From contig NZ_JABFDG010000004.1 in assembly GCF_013403955.1 (NCBI RefSeq), positions 1-64,000 on the forward strand: a DNA stretch of 64,000 nt, in the 5' to 3' direction. The stretch is from Winogradskyella vidalii. GTDB taxonomy: Bacteria > Bacteroidota > Bacteroidia > Flavobacteriales > Flavobacteriaceae. Below, in pieces: positions 54,938-64,000 of the stretch. Within the stretch, counting starts at the first letter, position 1. The number at the start of each line of letters is the position of its first letter. A program made the translations under genes and the position numbers. The notes under the pieces were generated by a model. It was given only the letters and a program-made list of their open reading frames with translations, was not told the origin of the DNA and searched no databases.

Positions 54938-55282
54938 TTATTTTTTAATTAAAGGAAAGGTTTCAAAATGCAAGCCTTCAAAACCTGTTTTCATAAAATT
55001 TCTAATGTTCTGATGTCCTATTCCATCAGGATGAATTAAAACATTTTTAAAATAATGAGCTCCAAAACACGCTAGAGTGTCTTCTTTTGTTAAGTTTTGA
55101 TTTACTGCAAAGGCAAATAATTTACAAGAGCCTAAATTTTGATCTGCAGCATTTTCTAAAGTGCCATTGGTGAAAGCTGTTGGTATAAATTGGTAATTAG
55201 CTTCTATGACAGCCATGGTCTCAGAAAAATCAATCTGCATTGGGTGTGATTTAAGCTTAACTAAAAAATCGTTTAAGGTCAT
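54938..55282 (-). CDS. HopJ type III effector-like protein
   Basis: 114 residues from the ATG at 55282 (MTLNDFLVKLKSHP); the longer frame overlaps rsmI and has no family similarity. The whole protein matches the HopJ family: FSETMAVIEANYQFIPTAFTNG, AADQNLGSCKLFAFA, HQNIRNFMKTGFEGLHFE. The name comes from plant pathogens, but the family is widespread in free-living bacteria without type III secretion and its function is unknown. It lies 4 bp after rsmI and is presumably co-transcribed. Confidence 0.85.
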   Translation of the reverse strand: MTLNDFLVKLKSHPMQIDFSETMAVIEANYQFIPTAFTNGTLENAADQNLGSCKLFAFAVNQNLTKEDTLACFGAHYFKNVLIHPDGIGHQNIRNFMKTGFEGLHFETFPLIKK

Positions 55283-55286
55283 ACTA

Positions 55287-55961
55287 CTATTTATGTTTGC
55301 CGTCAACCACAATAACAATCTCACCCTTTGGTGATTTATTGGTGTAGTGTTCAAAAACTTCTTTGGCTGTCCCTCTAATGGTTTCTTCGTAGAGTTTGGT
55401 AATTTCTCTTGAGACAGAGACCAATCTATCGTCTCCAAAATACTCACAGAAATGACCTAACGTTTTTACCAACTTGTGTGGACTTTCGTAAAAAATAATG
55501 GTTCTCGTTTCTTCGGCAAGTAACAATAAGCGGGTTTGACGCCCTTTTTTAACAGGTAAAAAGCCTTCAAACACAAACTTATCATTTGGCAAGCCACTAT
55601 TAACTAATGCCGGAACAAAAGCGGTTGCTCCCGGTAAGCAATCCACTTCGATATTATGCTCAACACAAGCCCTTACCAACAAAAAACCTGGGTCAGAAAT
55701 GGCAGGCGTACCAGCATCACTAATCACAGCAATGGTTAAACCTGATTTTAGTTTTTCAATTAAACCATCGACCGTTTTGTGCTCATTGTGCATGTGATGG
55801 CTTTGCATTTGTGTGGTAATTTCAAAATGCTTCAAAAGCTTCCCTGAAGTTCTCGTGTCTTCGGCTAAAATTAAATCTACTTCCTTTAAAACTTCAACAG
55901 CTCTAAACGTCATGTCTTTTAAATTTCCTATAGGTGTTGGTACAAGATAAAGTTTACTCAT
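55287..55961 (-). CDS. rsmI: 16S rRNA (cytidine(1402)-2'-O)-methyltransferase
   Basis: 224 residues from the ATG at 55961 (MSKLYLVPTP). Family signatures: TPIGNLKDMTFRAVEVLKEVDLI at the N-terminus, AEDTRTSGKLL, VISDAGTPAISDPG near 78 for SAM binding, and PSPH-like FYESPHKLVKTL near 155. It methylates the ribose of C1402 in the ribosomal decoding centre. Confidence 0.94.
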   Translation of the reverse strand: MSKLYLVPTPIGNLKDMTFRAVEVLKEVDLILAEDTRTSGKLLKHFEITTQMQSHHMHNEHKTVDGLIEKLKSGLTIAVISDAGTPAISDPGFLLVRACVEHNIEVDCLPGATAFVPALVNSGLPNDKFVFEGFLPVKKGRQTRLLLLAEETRTIIFYESPHKLVKTLGHFCEYFGDDRLVSVSREITKLYEETIRGTAKEVFEHYTNKSPKGEIVIVVDGKHK

Positions 55962-56133
55962 GGATGGCAATTTCTTTTCAAATTTACAATGTTTCTTATT
56001 ATATACTATCTAACCAAACATCATATTTAACATGTTTTTCGTAAATTCGATACTTTACTAGGAAAAACACCTCTTAACTTGTTTTATTATAGAAAAACAG
56101 AATTTCATATCGCATTAATTAAAACTGCAATTT

Positions 56134-59100
56134 ATGATAGGAAAACAAGTTTACCTGTTGTTTTTATTTCTAATAAGTTTACAAATATATGGACAAACAA
56201 CAGATTTGTCTATTTCTGTTGAAGCTCAAAACTTGAATGGAACAGCCATTTCTCAAGTCGATATTTATGAAGATTTTCAGTATTTAGTTACTGTTTTAAA
56301 TTCTGGAAACTCGGTTGAAAACACTACGCTTTCTATAAATTTTGATGCCGATTTAAGCATCAATTCTTACAATTCGCAAAACAATACGTCTGGTGCTTCT
56401 GATATTTCTAATATTAGCATTACGGATAATATTCTAACAGCTTCTATAGCTAACATGCCCAATAATTCTAGTGTAGAATTACTTATTTTGGTTACTGCAC
56501 CAACAAGTATAGGAGGAATCACAGCAAATGGAACCGTAAATCCGCCTGATAACATACAAGACACCAACACAAGTAATAATCAAGCTATTATATCTATAGA
56601 TGTGTTAGACGTTCCTATTGATTTTTCAATAACACATACGCAAATTCAGCCTACTGAAGGAACGGCAATTGCTGCTTGGGGAGACTCCGTAACTTACCAG
56701 TTTACCATCACTAATACTAGTGCTATTGATTTTCCGTTATCATATATTGAAGGGCTTTTAAGTTTAAGTTCGCCTTATGATAATGGGCAACCGTTAGTTC
56801 AATTTATAGCGCTTGAATGTATAGCAACAACGAATGGCACTATTTGTCCGGATTTAACAAATTTCACAGGAAATTCTACGTCTATTCAGTCCTCAAGTAC
56901 AATCTTCTTGTTTGGTAACCCTGTTGAAATCACCGCAGGCGGAAGTATCACTTTTGAAATGACTTACCAATACACCAACTTTACTTGTTCGCCAGACCCT
57001 ATGCCGATTACTGTAGATAGCCAAATTTCTGTAGCCTATAATACGTCTAGCTTAACAACTATAGATTCTAATAGCGTTACTACAGATTTACTTTTAGCCG
57101 AGCTTTGCCAAGAAACTGATATTTGTATCGAAACGGTACAAACTAATCCTGATATTTCAGAGGTAATAGATTATGAACAAGACATCACCTTTGAGACTAC
57201 CATTTGTAATAATGGCCCTTCTGCAGCACCTATGCGCTTCTTTTTTCAAAATTTATCAACTTTAACTTGGGATATTAGTGCCATCAACTGTTTAGCAACT
57301 ACAGGCGCCGTAAGCTGTAATGATTTTTCACTGAGCAACAATGGACAGATTTGGGTGAGCACTGATTTTATTTTAGAGCCCAATACTACCATAACTATTG
57401 AAACCGTGCTGAGTTATTTTGAACCTGAATGTGGCGTAAACCATAATGAGGTTGTGGCCCAAATAAGAAGTGCTACAAATATTTTAGACAATCAGATTAT
57501 AGATACCAATCCCGATAATAATTACTTTACCAACTCAGTAGTACTACCTGCTGTAGAACCATGTGATGCCTATGATTTACAAGTTAGTAAAACGCAAACA
57601 AATCCGGAATTACCAATTGGAATCTCAGAAGACATCACTGCTCCTTGGGGCTTGGTAACTTATGACGTAACTGTTACCAATGTTGGAGATGAAGATGCTA
57701 TAATTATTTTAGATGATTTTATGTCGCTTCCTAATGATAGCAACGCTTCTTTATCTGCTGTTTTACTCAATGTTGAGTGTATTGAAACCACAGGAACTGC
57801 AACTTGTTTCAATATCCAAAACGCTAATATTGGTGTACCTGTAGATGGCATTATAGAAAATGGCGAACCCGATATCTTTTGGCAAATTACAGCTGAAGAC
57901 AATTGGGAATTACCAGCAAATAGTTCTGTAAGTTTTAATCTTACTATAGATTGGACTCCCGAATGCTCTACCGACCCAATGATTGGGCTTAATGCCGTGG
58001 AAGTTAGTTATGCTAATGATTTAATAGATAGCACCCCCCAAAATAACACAGCTTCTTTAAGGACTTATTTTGCGCCTTGTATAGATTTGGTAGTGCAAAC
58101 CTATCCTGAATTTTCTCAAGTAAACACCAATCAAACCTTCAATTGGATTGTAGACATTAGCAATAGCAGTACAAGTTCTGACGCGATTGATGTTCTTTTT
58201 GAAAACACTGTTAATCCTGTTTTTACTATTGTTGGAAATCCTATTTGCACGGTAACTTCAGGAAGTGCGACTTGCATGACAAATTTTAATAGTACTGATA
58301 ATTTTATAACAGGAACTATCCCAAGCATGGCAGCAGGTTCATCCGTTAGAATTAGTATTCCGGTTATGGCGCCAAGTTTTGGAGGTGCTTTTAATAATAT
58401 TGCTGAAGCGATTCCTGATGCTGCTAACAATGAAGAATTAACACCAGACTCTAATATTTCAATCAATAGCATTCAGATTATTGCGCCTACACTTCAAAAA
58501 TCATTTACGCCAAATATTATTGTTGAAGGTGAAGAAAGTGAATTACTATTTACAGTGTATAATTTAGCGTCTAATCCTAATCAAACTAATATTTCATTTT
58601 TAGATAATTTACCTAGTGGCATACTACTTTCTGGTACTCTCAGCTGGATTGAAGCCAATGGTTGTACTGCCACTTTTATAGGCACTATTGATGATGCTTT
58701 TGTTGGGTTAGAAAACTTAGTATTTCCTGAAGGTGTTGCTAGTTGTTCTTTTTCGGTTATGGTAACTTCTAACACGCCAGGAATTTATCTAAATAATTTT
58801 CAAAACTTTAGCAATAATAACAATATAGACACGTCCCAAACCAGTGCCACATTAGAAGTCATTATTGATACCTCTAATGTTGATATTGAAATTACTAAAA
58901 CTGTTTCTCCTTCTGAAGCTGTTATGGGGCAGGATGTTGATTTTACCATTACAGCAACCAATTTAGGCACAACCACAGCGACGCTAATTGAAGTGATAGA
59001 CAATTTACCTCAAGGCTATCAATTTTTTTCTGCACAAACAAGTTTTGGTGTTTTTGACGAGACTACTTTTATCTGGAATATTCCTAACCTTAATCCCAAT

Positions 59101-59520
59101 GCTTTTGAAACCTTAACTATAACGGCACGTGTTATTGCTTCAAGTAATTTAACTAATGTTGCATTATTAAATAGCGTTAACGAAGTTGATAGAGACCTTA
59201 GTAATAATGAAGATTCTGCCACGGTAGAAATTTCAAATTGTTTAATGATTCCTGAAGGGATTTCACCTAATAACGATGGAAAAAATGATGTGTTGTTTAT
59301 TCCTTGTATAGAAGATTATGCAGAAAACACTCTCAAAATATACAATCGTTATGGCACACAGATCTATGAAGCTCAAAATTATTTAAATACCTGGGATGGA
59401 AAAGCAAATATGGGATTTCCTAAATCTTCAGAATTATTACCTGTAGGGACTTACTTTTATATATTAAGCATAAACAGCTTTAATGACCCTTTTGTAGGAT
59501 ATATATATTTGAATTATTAA
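56134..59520 (+). CDS. Large secreted DUF11 repeat protein with gliding-associated C-terminal domain
   Basis: 1128 residues. The signal peptide ends near LQIYGQ (21). The body consists of successive immunoglobulin-like DUF11 domains, for example DLSISVEAQNLNG near 24, DFSITHTQ near 158, DLQVSKTQ near 485 and DIEITKTVSPSEAVMGQDVDFT near 915. The last 85 residues form the CHU_C domain (PEGISPNNDGKNDVLFIP, LKIYNRYGTQIYEA, WDGKAN, LPVGTYFYIL), a type B signal for type IX secretion. It is likely a cell-surface or released adhesin-like protein. It is monocistronic. Confidence 0.88.
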   Translation: MIGKQVYLLFLFLISLQIYGQTTDLSISVEAQNLNGTAISQVDIYEDFQYLVTVLNSGNSVENTTLSINFDADLSINSYNSQNNTSGASDISNISITDNILTASIANMPNNSSVELLILVTAPTSIGGITANGTVNPPDNIQDTNTSNNQAIISIDVLDVPIDFSITHTQIQPTEGTAIAAWGDSVTYQFTITNTSAIDFPLSYIEGLLSLSSPYDNGQPLVQFIALECIATTNGTICPDLTNFTGNSTSIQSSSTIFLFGNPVEITAGGSITFEMTYQYTNFTCSPDPMPITVDSQISVAYNTSSLTTIDSNSVTTDLLLAELCQETDICIETVQTNPDISEVIDYEQDITFETTICNNGPSAAPMRFFFQNLSTLTWDISAINCLATTGAVSCNDFSLSNNGQIWVSTDFILEPNTTITIETVLSYFEPECGVNHNEVVAQIRSATNILDNQIIDTNPDNNYFTNSVVLPAVEPCDAYDLQVSKTQTNPELPIGISEDITAPWGLVTYDVTVTNVGDEDAIIILDDFMSLPNDSNASLSAVLLNVECIETTGTATCFNIQNANIGVPVDGIIENGEPDIFWQITAEDNWELPANSSVSFNLTIDWTPECSTDPMIGLNAVEVSYANDLIDSTPQNNTASLRTYFAPCIDLVVQTYPEFSQVNTNQTFNWIVDISNSSTSSDAIDVLFENTVNPVFTIVGNPICTVTSGSATCMTNFNSTDNFITGTIPSMAAGSSVRISIPVMAPSFGGAFNNIAEAIPDAANNEELTPDSNISINSIQIIAPTLQKSFTPNIIVEGEESELLFTVYNLASNPNQTNISFLDNLPSGILLSGTLSWIEANGCTATFIGTIDDAFVGLENLVFPEGVASCSFSVMVTSNTPGIYLNNFQNFSNNNNIDTSQTSATLEVIIDTSNVDIEITKTVSPSEAVMGQDVDFTITATNLGTTTATLIEVIDNLPQGYQFFSAQTSFGVFDETTFIWNIPNLNPNAFETLTITARVIASSNLTNVALLNSVNEVDRDLSNNEDSATVEISNCLMIPEGISPNNDGKNDVLFIPCIEDYAENTLKIYNRYGTQIYEAQNYLNTWDGKANMGFPKSSELLPVGTYFYILSINSFNDPFVGYIYLNY

Positions 59521-59546
59521 TTATGGCTTTCAACCCAATTTAAGAG

Positions 59547-59903
59547 CTAGTCTCGTAGCGTTTTGCCTAAAAAATAAGACGGAAAAATAACAAGCAGTCC
59601 GTAAAAGGAAACACCAAAAATACCATGACCTGCAAAATAGTGAGCGGTTATTGCTAAAACCAAATCGAAGAAAAAACCTGCATAAGCCCATTCTGTTAAC
59701 CATTTGTTTTTTCGCCACAATACCATACCAACACCAAGGATTTTTAAAATGGCAAGCGGCAAAACAATATAGCTTGGATAGTTAAGGTTTTCAAAATAGC
59801 CCTTCATCATTTCTAAATTGAAAAAATATAGTTGTGCAGAATACAAAAAAATGAAGCACAAGGCGATAGTGCAGAACCAATATATTATTTGTTTAATTCT
59901 CAT
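59547..59903 (-). CDS. DoxX-like membrane protein
   Basis: 118 residues with four hydrophobic helices (IIYWFCTIALCFIFLYSAQ, YIVLPLAILKILGVGMVLW, WAYAGFFFDLVLAITAHYF, VSFYGLLVIFPSYFLG), the DoxX-like layout. Function unknown. Its start codon overlaps the end of the upstream hypothetical gene by one base, so the two form an operon. Confidence 0.8.
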   Translation of the reverse strand: MRIKQIIYWFCTIALCFIFLYSAQLYFFNLEMMKGYFENLNYPSYIVLPLAILKILGVGMVLWRKNKWLTEWAYAGFFFDLVLAITAHYFAGHGIFGVSFYGLLVIFPSYFLGKTLRD

Positions 59904-60700
59904 TAATTAAACTTCCCTTCAATAACTTGAAGAAAACGCGTTTCATACTCTTCTTTTCCTTCCCAATTATTATAATCGGGCTTTACCATGGTTAAAATTA
60001 AATTTTGTGCATCTTCAAAAGAGTGAGTCGTATTAACCTGAGAAATCACGCGATCATAGTCTTCATTCTTACCTTCAAAGAGGTGTTTAATGAATGCTAA
60101 CTTATCATTAAGACCAATATTTAATCGTTTGCCTTTAAGTTTATCGTTGAGTGATTTTTTTTCTAAGGCTACCTCGCGCTTTTTAGCCTCTTCTATAGGT
60201 TCGAATTCTGGAATCTGATCAAAACCAGATGTAATACTTTCAAATTCATTAGATGAAGAAGGCACATCTTGTTTTTCTTCTTCTACGTTTTGTTTAACCT
60301 CTTCTTCTACTTTCTCTAATTTAGGTTCTTCCATTTCTTTTTCAGGCCCTACCTCTTCATCTTCAGGCATGTGCGCTACTAAATCTTTAATTTTAGTCAT
60401 CACAGGCTCAATGATACCATCATCTTCTACCTCATCTAAATTTACATATGTGCGATCTTCAACCTCAACATTATCGCTCACTTTATTATTAAAGGCAGTA
60501 TCCAACATTCCAAAAAATGAAGAATTATGGCCAATTTTAGGCATTCGATCTTCAAAGTTTTCTTGAGCAAATTTTAAAACGGTCAATTTTTCATAAAGCT
60601 TAGAGACTTCGCTATGCATTTGATCGACATCCTCTCTACCTTTCAGTTTCAGAATTCTATGCGCAATACTAACCAACTCTGATTCTAATTTCTTTTTCAT
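59903..60700 (-). CDS. Conserved Bacteroidota hypothetical protein
   Basis: 265 residues, soluble. The N-terminal 60 residues are helical (coiled-coil-like LVSIAHRILKLKGREDVDQMHSEVSKLYEKL). An acidic low-complexity linker follows (about 85-165, many Glu and Lys). The C-terminus (LNIGLNDKLAFIKHLFEGKNEDYDRVISQ, MVKPDYNNWEGKEEYETRF) is the conserved part I have seen in Bacteroidota genomes as an unnamed protein. No enzymatic motif is visible. Confidence 0.78.
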   Translation of the reverse strand: MKKKLESELVSIAHRILKLKGREDVDQMHSEVSKLYEKLTVLKFAQENFEDRMPKIGHNSSFFGMLDTAFNNKVSDNVEVEDRTYVNLDEVEDDGIIEPVMTKIKDLVAHMPEDEEVGPEKEMEEPKLEKVEEEVKQNVEEEKQDVPSSSNEFESITSGFDQIPEFEPIEEAKKREVALEKKSLNDKLKGKRLNIGLNDKLAFIKHLFEGKNEDYDRVISQVNTTHSFEDAQNLILTMVKPDYNNWEGKEEYETRFLQVIEGKFN

Positions 60701-60843
60701 TATTCTAAATTTAATAGTTTTAAAATGAAGAATTTTAAGGCTCTCCTTAATTTTTAATTAAAATAAAAAACTTTACACACTTATTAAAATCCAGCTTATA
60801 ATTTCTTTATACGCTTTTAGCTTATTTTGCTTTTGATTTTTAA

Positions 60844-60851
60844 TAAATTTG
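60844..60851 (+). promoter_or_regulatory. Probable -7 box of tdk
   Basis: TAAATTTG (TAnnTTTG type) 53 bp before the tdk start codon. The nearest TTG upstream is 14 bp away, shorter than usual. Confidence 0.4.
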
Positions 60852-60904
60852 CGTGACCTTTATTAAATCGAAGCCAAACTTCGATTTAGTGCTAAAATTA
60901 CAAA

Positions 60905-61552
60905 ATGTTTCTCGAAAATACAGTAAATCAAAAAGAACAATTTGGGTGGATTGAAGTCATCTGCGGATCAATGTTCTCTGGAAAAACCGAAGAGTTAATC
61001 CGACGACTTAAACGCGCAAAATTCGCAAAACAAAGGGTAGAGATTTTTAAACCCGCTGTAGATGTGCGCTACGATGAAGAAATGGTGGTTTCTCATGATG
61101 CTAATGAAATTAGATCAACACCTGTACCTGCTGCGGCTAATATTCCGATTTTAGCCGATGGCTGCGATGTGGTGGGTATTGATGAAGCTCAATTTTTCGA
61201 TGATGAAATTGTACGCATCTGCAACGACCTTGCTAATAAAGGCATCCGTGTTATTGTGGCTGGTTTAGATATGGATTTTAAAGGGAATCCGTTTGGTCCT
61301 ATGCCTAATCTTATGGCGACGGCAGAATATGTTACTAAGGTTCATGCGGTCTGTACAAAAACAGGAAACTTAGCACAATTTAGTCACAGAAAAGCACTAA
61401 GTGACGACTTGGTTTTATTAGGAGAAGTTGATGAATACGAACCTTTAAGCAGAGCGGCGTATTACAAAAGCATGCAAAGAGACAAATTAAGGCAAATGAA
61501 CGTGAATGACGCGAAGGAAATAGACTCTAAAGACCATAATGACGATGCCTAA
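60905..61552 (+). CDS. tdk: Thymidine kinase
   Basis: 215 residues. The P-loop is [18 protein letters not shown] near 20, the catalytic Glu and Mg site [13 protein letters not shown] near 93, and the thymidine-binding lasso YEPLSRAAY near 180. It phosphorylates thymidine in the salvage pathway. The first two zinc-site cysteines (CxxC) expected between the domains are reduced here to the single Cys in [10 protein letters not shown]. Its end overlaps the alr start. Confidence 0.92.
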   Translation: MFLENTVNQKEQFGWIEVICGSMFSGKTEELIRRLKRAKFAKQRVEIFKPAVDVRYDEEMVVSHDANEIRSTPVPAAANIPILADGCDVVGIDEAQFFDDEIVRICNDLANKGIRVIVAGLDMDFKGNPFGPMPNLMATAEYVTKVHAVCTKTGNLAQFSHRKALSDDLVLLGEVDEYEPLSRAAYYKSMQRDKLRQMNVNDAKEIDSKDHNDDA

Positions 61553-62654
61553 AGCTCAAGAAACCGTTCTCGAAATTGATTTAAGTGCACTTACTCATAA
61601 TTATAACTACCTAAAATCAAAATTACAGTCTAAAACTAAATTTTTAGCTGTAGTAAAAGCTTTTGCTTACGGAAATGATGCGGCAAAAATTGCAAGACAT
61701 CTTCAAAAATTAGATGTCGATTATTTTGCTGTGGCTTACACCAAAGAAGGTGTGGCATTAAGAGACGCAGGGATTACAAAGCCTATCTTAGTCCTGCACC
61801 CTTTGGCTGTTAGTTTTAAAACACTTATTGACCGTTGCTTAGAGCCCAATATTTACAGTACTGCTATTTTAGATCAATTTATAAAAACAGCCGAAGCACA
61901 AGGTCAAAAACAGTACCCTGTTCATATAAAATTTAATACAGGCTTAAATCGATTAGGCTTTAATGAGAATGATATTGAGGCCATCGTTTCAAAACTTAAA
62001 AATACATCGGCAATTAAAGTCACTTCTATATTTTCACATTTAGCAGCTAGCGAAGATTTAAATGAGTTAGAGTTTACCCAACTTCAAATTAAAAAATTTA
62101 AAAACATCGCTGATACTTTTGAAGCACAATCAGGAGTTAAGCCATGGCTACATTTGTGTAATACTTCTGGAATTCTTAATTATCCCGAAGCACATTTAGA
62201 TATGGTACGCAGTGGTATTGGTCTTTATGGCTACGGAAATTCTGATGAAGAAGATAAAAAATTAAAGCCCGTTGCGAGTTTAAAGTCTATTATTTCACAA
62301 ATTCACACGATAGAAAAAGGTCAAACTGTTGGCTATAACAGGGCATATACCTCTAATAAAACAGAAAAATCGGCAACTATACCCATTGGTCATGCTGATG
62401 GTATTAGCCGTATTTATGGAAATGGCAAAGGTTTTGTCTATATTAATGACCAAAAGGCACCCATAATTGGTAATGTCTGTATGGATATGATTATGGTGAA
62501 TGTTACTCATATCGATTGTAAAGAAGGAGATGAAGTTATCATCTTTAATTCAGAACATAAAGTGAGTGCTCTTGCTGAGTCGGCCGGTACAATTTCATAT
62601 GAAATACTAACCGCTTTATCACAGCGTATTAAGCGCATTATCTTACCTCAATAA
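61545..62654 (+). CDS. alr: Alanine racemase
   Basis: 369 residues from the ATG at 61545; an ATG at 61539 is equally possible. PLP-binding lysine in [13 protein letters not shown] near 37 and the opposing catalytic Tyr in VGYNRAYTS near 265. The signature SGIGLYGYG is near 224. It converts L-alanine to D-alanine for peptidoglycan. It overlaps tdk by 8 bp, so the two are translationally coupled. Confidence 0.93.
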   Translation: MPKAQETVLEIDLSALTHNYNYLKSKLQSKTKFLAVVKAFAYGNDAAKIARHLQKLDVDYFAVAYTKEGVALRDAGITKPILVLHPLAVSFKTLIDRCLEPNIYSTAILDQFIKTAEAQGQKQYPVHIKFNTGLNRLGFNENDIEAIVSKLKNTSAIKVTSIFSHLAASEDLNELEFTQLQIKKFKNIADTFEAQSGVKPWLHLCNTSGILNYPEAHLDMVRSGIGLYGYGNSDEEDKKLKPVASLKSIISQIHTIEKGQTVGYNRAYTSNKTEKSATIPIGHADGISRIYGNGKGFVYINDQKAPIIGNVCMDMIMVNVTHIDCKEGDEVIIFNSEHKVSALAESAGTISYEILTALSQRIKRIILPQ

Positions 62655-62731
62655 TTTTTTTTAGATAATGTGACTTTTTTAATTAACTTGGGGTCTAAAC
62701 TATAACACTAACTAAATTAAAACACTAAATT

Positions 62732-63133
62732 ATGTTAAAAGAGTTTAAAGAATTTGCAATGAAGGGCAACCTCATTGACATTGCAGTAGGTTTTGTAATG
62801 GGTGCTGCTTTTAAAGAAGTTGTTACTGCATTTACAGGAGGAATCGTATCACCATTAATTGGTATGATATTCGATTCAGATTTTAAAGCCTTAAGATACC
62901 AATTAAAAGAGGGAACTTTAAACGATGCTGGCGAAATGGTCGGTGAAGTTTTCTTGGAGTACGGAACATTTTTAACTAATGTTATCGACTTTATTATCGT
63001 TGCATTTGTAATGTTCTTAGTTGTTAAAGGCGTTAATAACATGAAGAAAAAAGAAGAGCCTGCACCAGAAGCTCCTGCAGGACCATCAGAATTAGATATC
63101 TTAAAAGAAATCAGAGATTCATTAAAAAAATAA
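62732..63133 (+). CDS. mscL: Large-conductance mechanosensitive channel
   Basis: 133 residues. Helix 1 is GNLIDIAVGFVMGAAFKEVVTAF, the family signature. Helix 2 is FLTNVIDFIIVAFVMFLVVKGVNNM, and the cytoplasmic helix is SELDILKEIRDSLKK. It opens under membrane tension to release solutes during osmotic downshock, an expected function in a marine or estuarine bacterium. Confidence 0.95.
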   Translation: MLKEFKEFAMKGNLIDIAVGFVMGAAFKEVVTAFTGGIVSPLIGMIFDSDFKALRYQLKEGTLNDAGEMVGEVFLEYGTFLTNVIDFIIVAFVMFLVVKGVNNMKKKEEPAPEAPAGPSELDILKEIRDSLKK

Positions 63134-63172
63134 ACACAGTTAGCATCATCGCTACACTATTATTTTTTAACC

Positions 63173-63198
63173 AAACCCAAACTGAAAAGTTTGGGTTT
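63173..63198 (+). terminator. Intrinsic terminator of mscL
   Basis: Arms AAACCCAAACT and AGTTTGGGTTT around GAAA, followed by a T-run, 40 bp after the stop codon. Confidence 0.92.
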
Positions 63199-63414
63199 TT
63201 CTTTTTACAGAATAATAATTAAATTCCACTATTTTATCGCATTTTTAAGACCTAAATATGACATTTCCTTAAAGAAATATTATAAATTTGAGTTCGTAAA
63301 CTTTTGACCTAATGAAACATCCCTAATATTAGCTAATCAATAAAAGTATCAACAGCTAAAGATGTCACATCTGAGTCCCGATAATTTCGGATTAATAACA
63401 ATAAATATAAACAC

Positions 63415-64000
63415 ATGAAAGTAGCAATTGTAGGAGCAACAGGTTTGGTAGGAAATGTAATGCTCAACGTTTTAGAAGAACGTAATTTCCCTTTAGATGA
63501 ATTATTATTAGTAGCTTCAGAACGTTCTGTAGGTAAAAAGATAAAATTTAAAGGCAAAGATATTGCTGTAATTAGTATTCCTAGCGCTATAGAAGCTCGT
63601 CCTGATATTGCCTTATTTTCTGCAGGTGGCAGCACCTCTTTAGAATGGGCTCCAAAATTTGCGGAAGTAGGGACTACGGTTATCGATAACTCTTCGGCTT
63701 GGCGAATGGATAATTCTAAAAAATTAGTTGTTCCAGAAATTAATGCTGGTGAGCTCTCTAAATCAGATAAAATTATTGCTAACCCAAACTGTTCTACCAT
63801 ACAAATGGTAATGGCATTAGCACCACTTCATAAAAAATATAAAATAAAACGTATTGTTGTTTCAACCTATCAATCTGTTTCTGGTACCGGAGTAAAAGCT
63901 GTAGAGCAGATGGAAAATGAGATTTTAGGTAAAGAAGGTGCTATGGCATACCCTTACCCAATTCATAAAAATGCCATTCCACATTGCGACGTTTTTGAAG
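63415..64000 (+). CDS. asd: Aspartate-semialdehyde dehydrogenase (5' part)
   Basis: The first 195 codons are present; the gene runs off the window. NADP loop VAIVGATGLVGNVML at the N-terminus, FSAGGSTSLEW near 70, and the catalytic Cys126 in ANPNCSTIQMVMALAP. It reduces aspartyl phosphate to aspartate semialdehyde for lysine, threonine and methionine synthesis. The start ATG is at 63415. Confidence 0.93.
   Translation, partial: MKVAIVGATGLVGNVMLNVLEERNFPLDELLLVASERSVGKKIKFKGKDIAVISIPSAIEARPDIALFSAGGSTSLEWAPKFAEVGTTVIDNSSAWRMDNSKKLVVPEINAGELSKSDKIIANPNCSTIQMVMALAPLHKKYKIKRIVVSTYQSVSGTGVKAVEQMENEILGKEGAMAYPYPIHKNAIPHCDVFE

Noticed and set aside
54938..55282. HopJ-like protein as evidence for type III secretion or plant pathogenicity
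   Set aside because: The family is widespread in free-living bacteria and no secretion genes are nearby.
56134..59520. Long minus-strand frames inside the DUF11 gene as antisense genes
   Set aside because: They reflect codon bias of a repetitive secreted protein; none has a start context or recognisable domain.

Overview
The window looks like a chromosomal segment of a marine member of the Flavobacteriaceae (Bacteroidota). The evidence is the AT-rich DNA, a SusC/SusD pair, a gliding/type IX-type C-terminal domain on a large secreted protein, an IPExxxVDY-family protein, OmpA proteins with thrombospondin type 3 repeats, and promoters of the TTG / TAnnTTTG type instead of sigma70 boxes. No insertion sequence, prophage, CRISPR array, rRNA operon or replication origin was seen. 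Most of the window is ordinary chromosomal backbone.

Layout. 1-9150: end of an OmpA-family gene, a CYTH protein, dinB, the IPExxxVDY/pyk pair, the acpP-fabF-rnc operon, purN, an RNase H1 and a PfkB kinase. 9243-22002: a PurF-type amidotransferase, two tandem copies of an apparently undescribed small RNA gene (11.2-11.6 kb), sodB, an AddA-like helicase/nuclease, kbl, an OmpA porin, an AddB-like nuclease and an alpha/beta hydrolase. 22033-42662: a carbohydrate locus, all on the minus strand. 43016-64000: tRNA-Ala, GNAT, MATE, two tiny membrane proteins, a 2OG oxygenase, queD, lpxH, nrtS, an MFS carrier, recJ, an OsmC protein, a CMD protein, a YwqK-like lipoprotein, a uracil-DNA glycosylase-family protein, a flavoprotein reductase, hopJ, rsmI, a 1128-residue DUF11/CHU_C protein, DoxX, a conserved hypothetical, tdk, alr, mscL and the start of asd.

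The 20-kb carbohydrate locus is best read as an alginate (or related uronate polymer) utilization locus. It holds a PL7 lyase lipoprotein, a PL6 lyase, SusC/SusD, a sodium:solute symporter, a Gfo/Idh/MocA oxidoreductase, an SDR oxidoreductase, a mannonate dehydratase of the enolase superfamily, a fused gluconokinase/6-phosphogluconate dehydrogenase, a secreted lipoprotein I cannot place, a leucine-rich-repeat protein and two paralogous FadR-type GntR regulators. Palindromes of the form YTGGYGYRCCAR occur as head-to-tail pairs, always 13 bp apart, in front of three transcription units, and as a single site in front of one regulator gene. They resemble the TTGGTnnACCAA operators of hexuronate GntR regulators and probably define one regulon. 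Oligoalginate lyase (PL15/PL17), KdgF, KDG kinase and KDPG aldolase are absent from the window, so the pathway is either completed elsewhere or runs differently.

The two observations I rate highest are the tandem small RNA genes, where promoter spacing, the conserved block and compensatory changes in the terminator agree, and the paired-operator regulon of the carbohydrate locus. Functions are assigned by reading motifs; no database search was possible.
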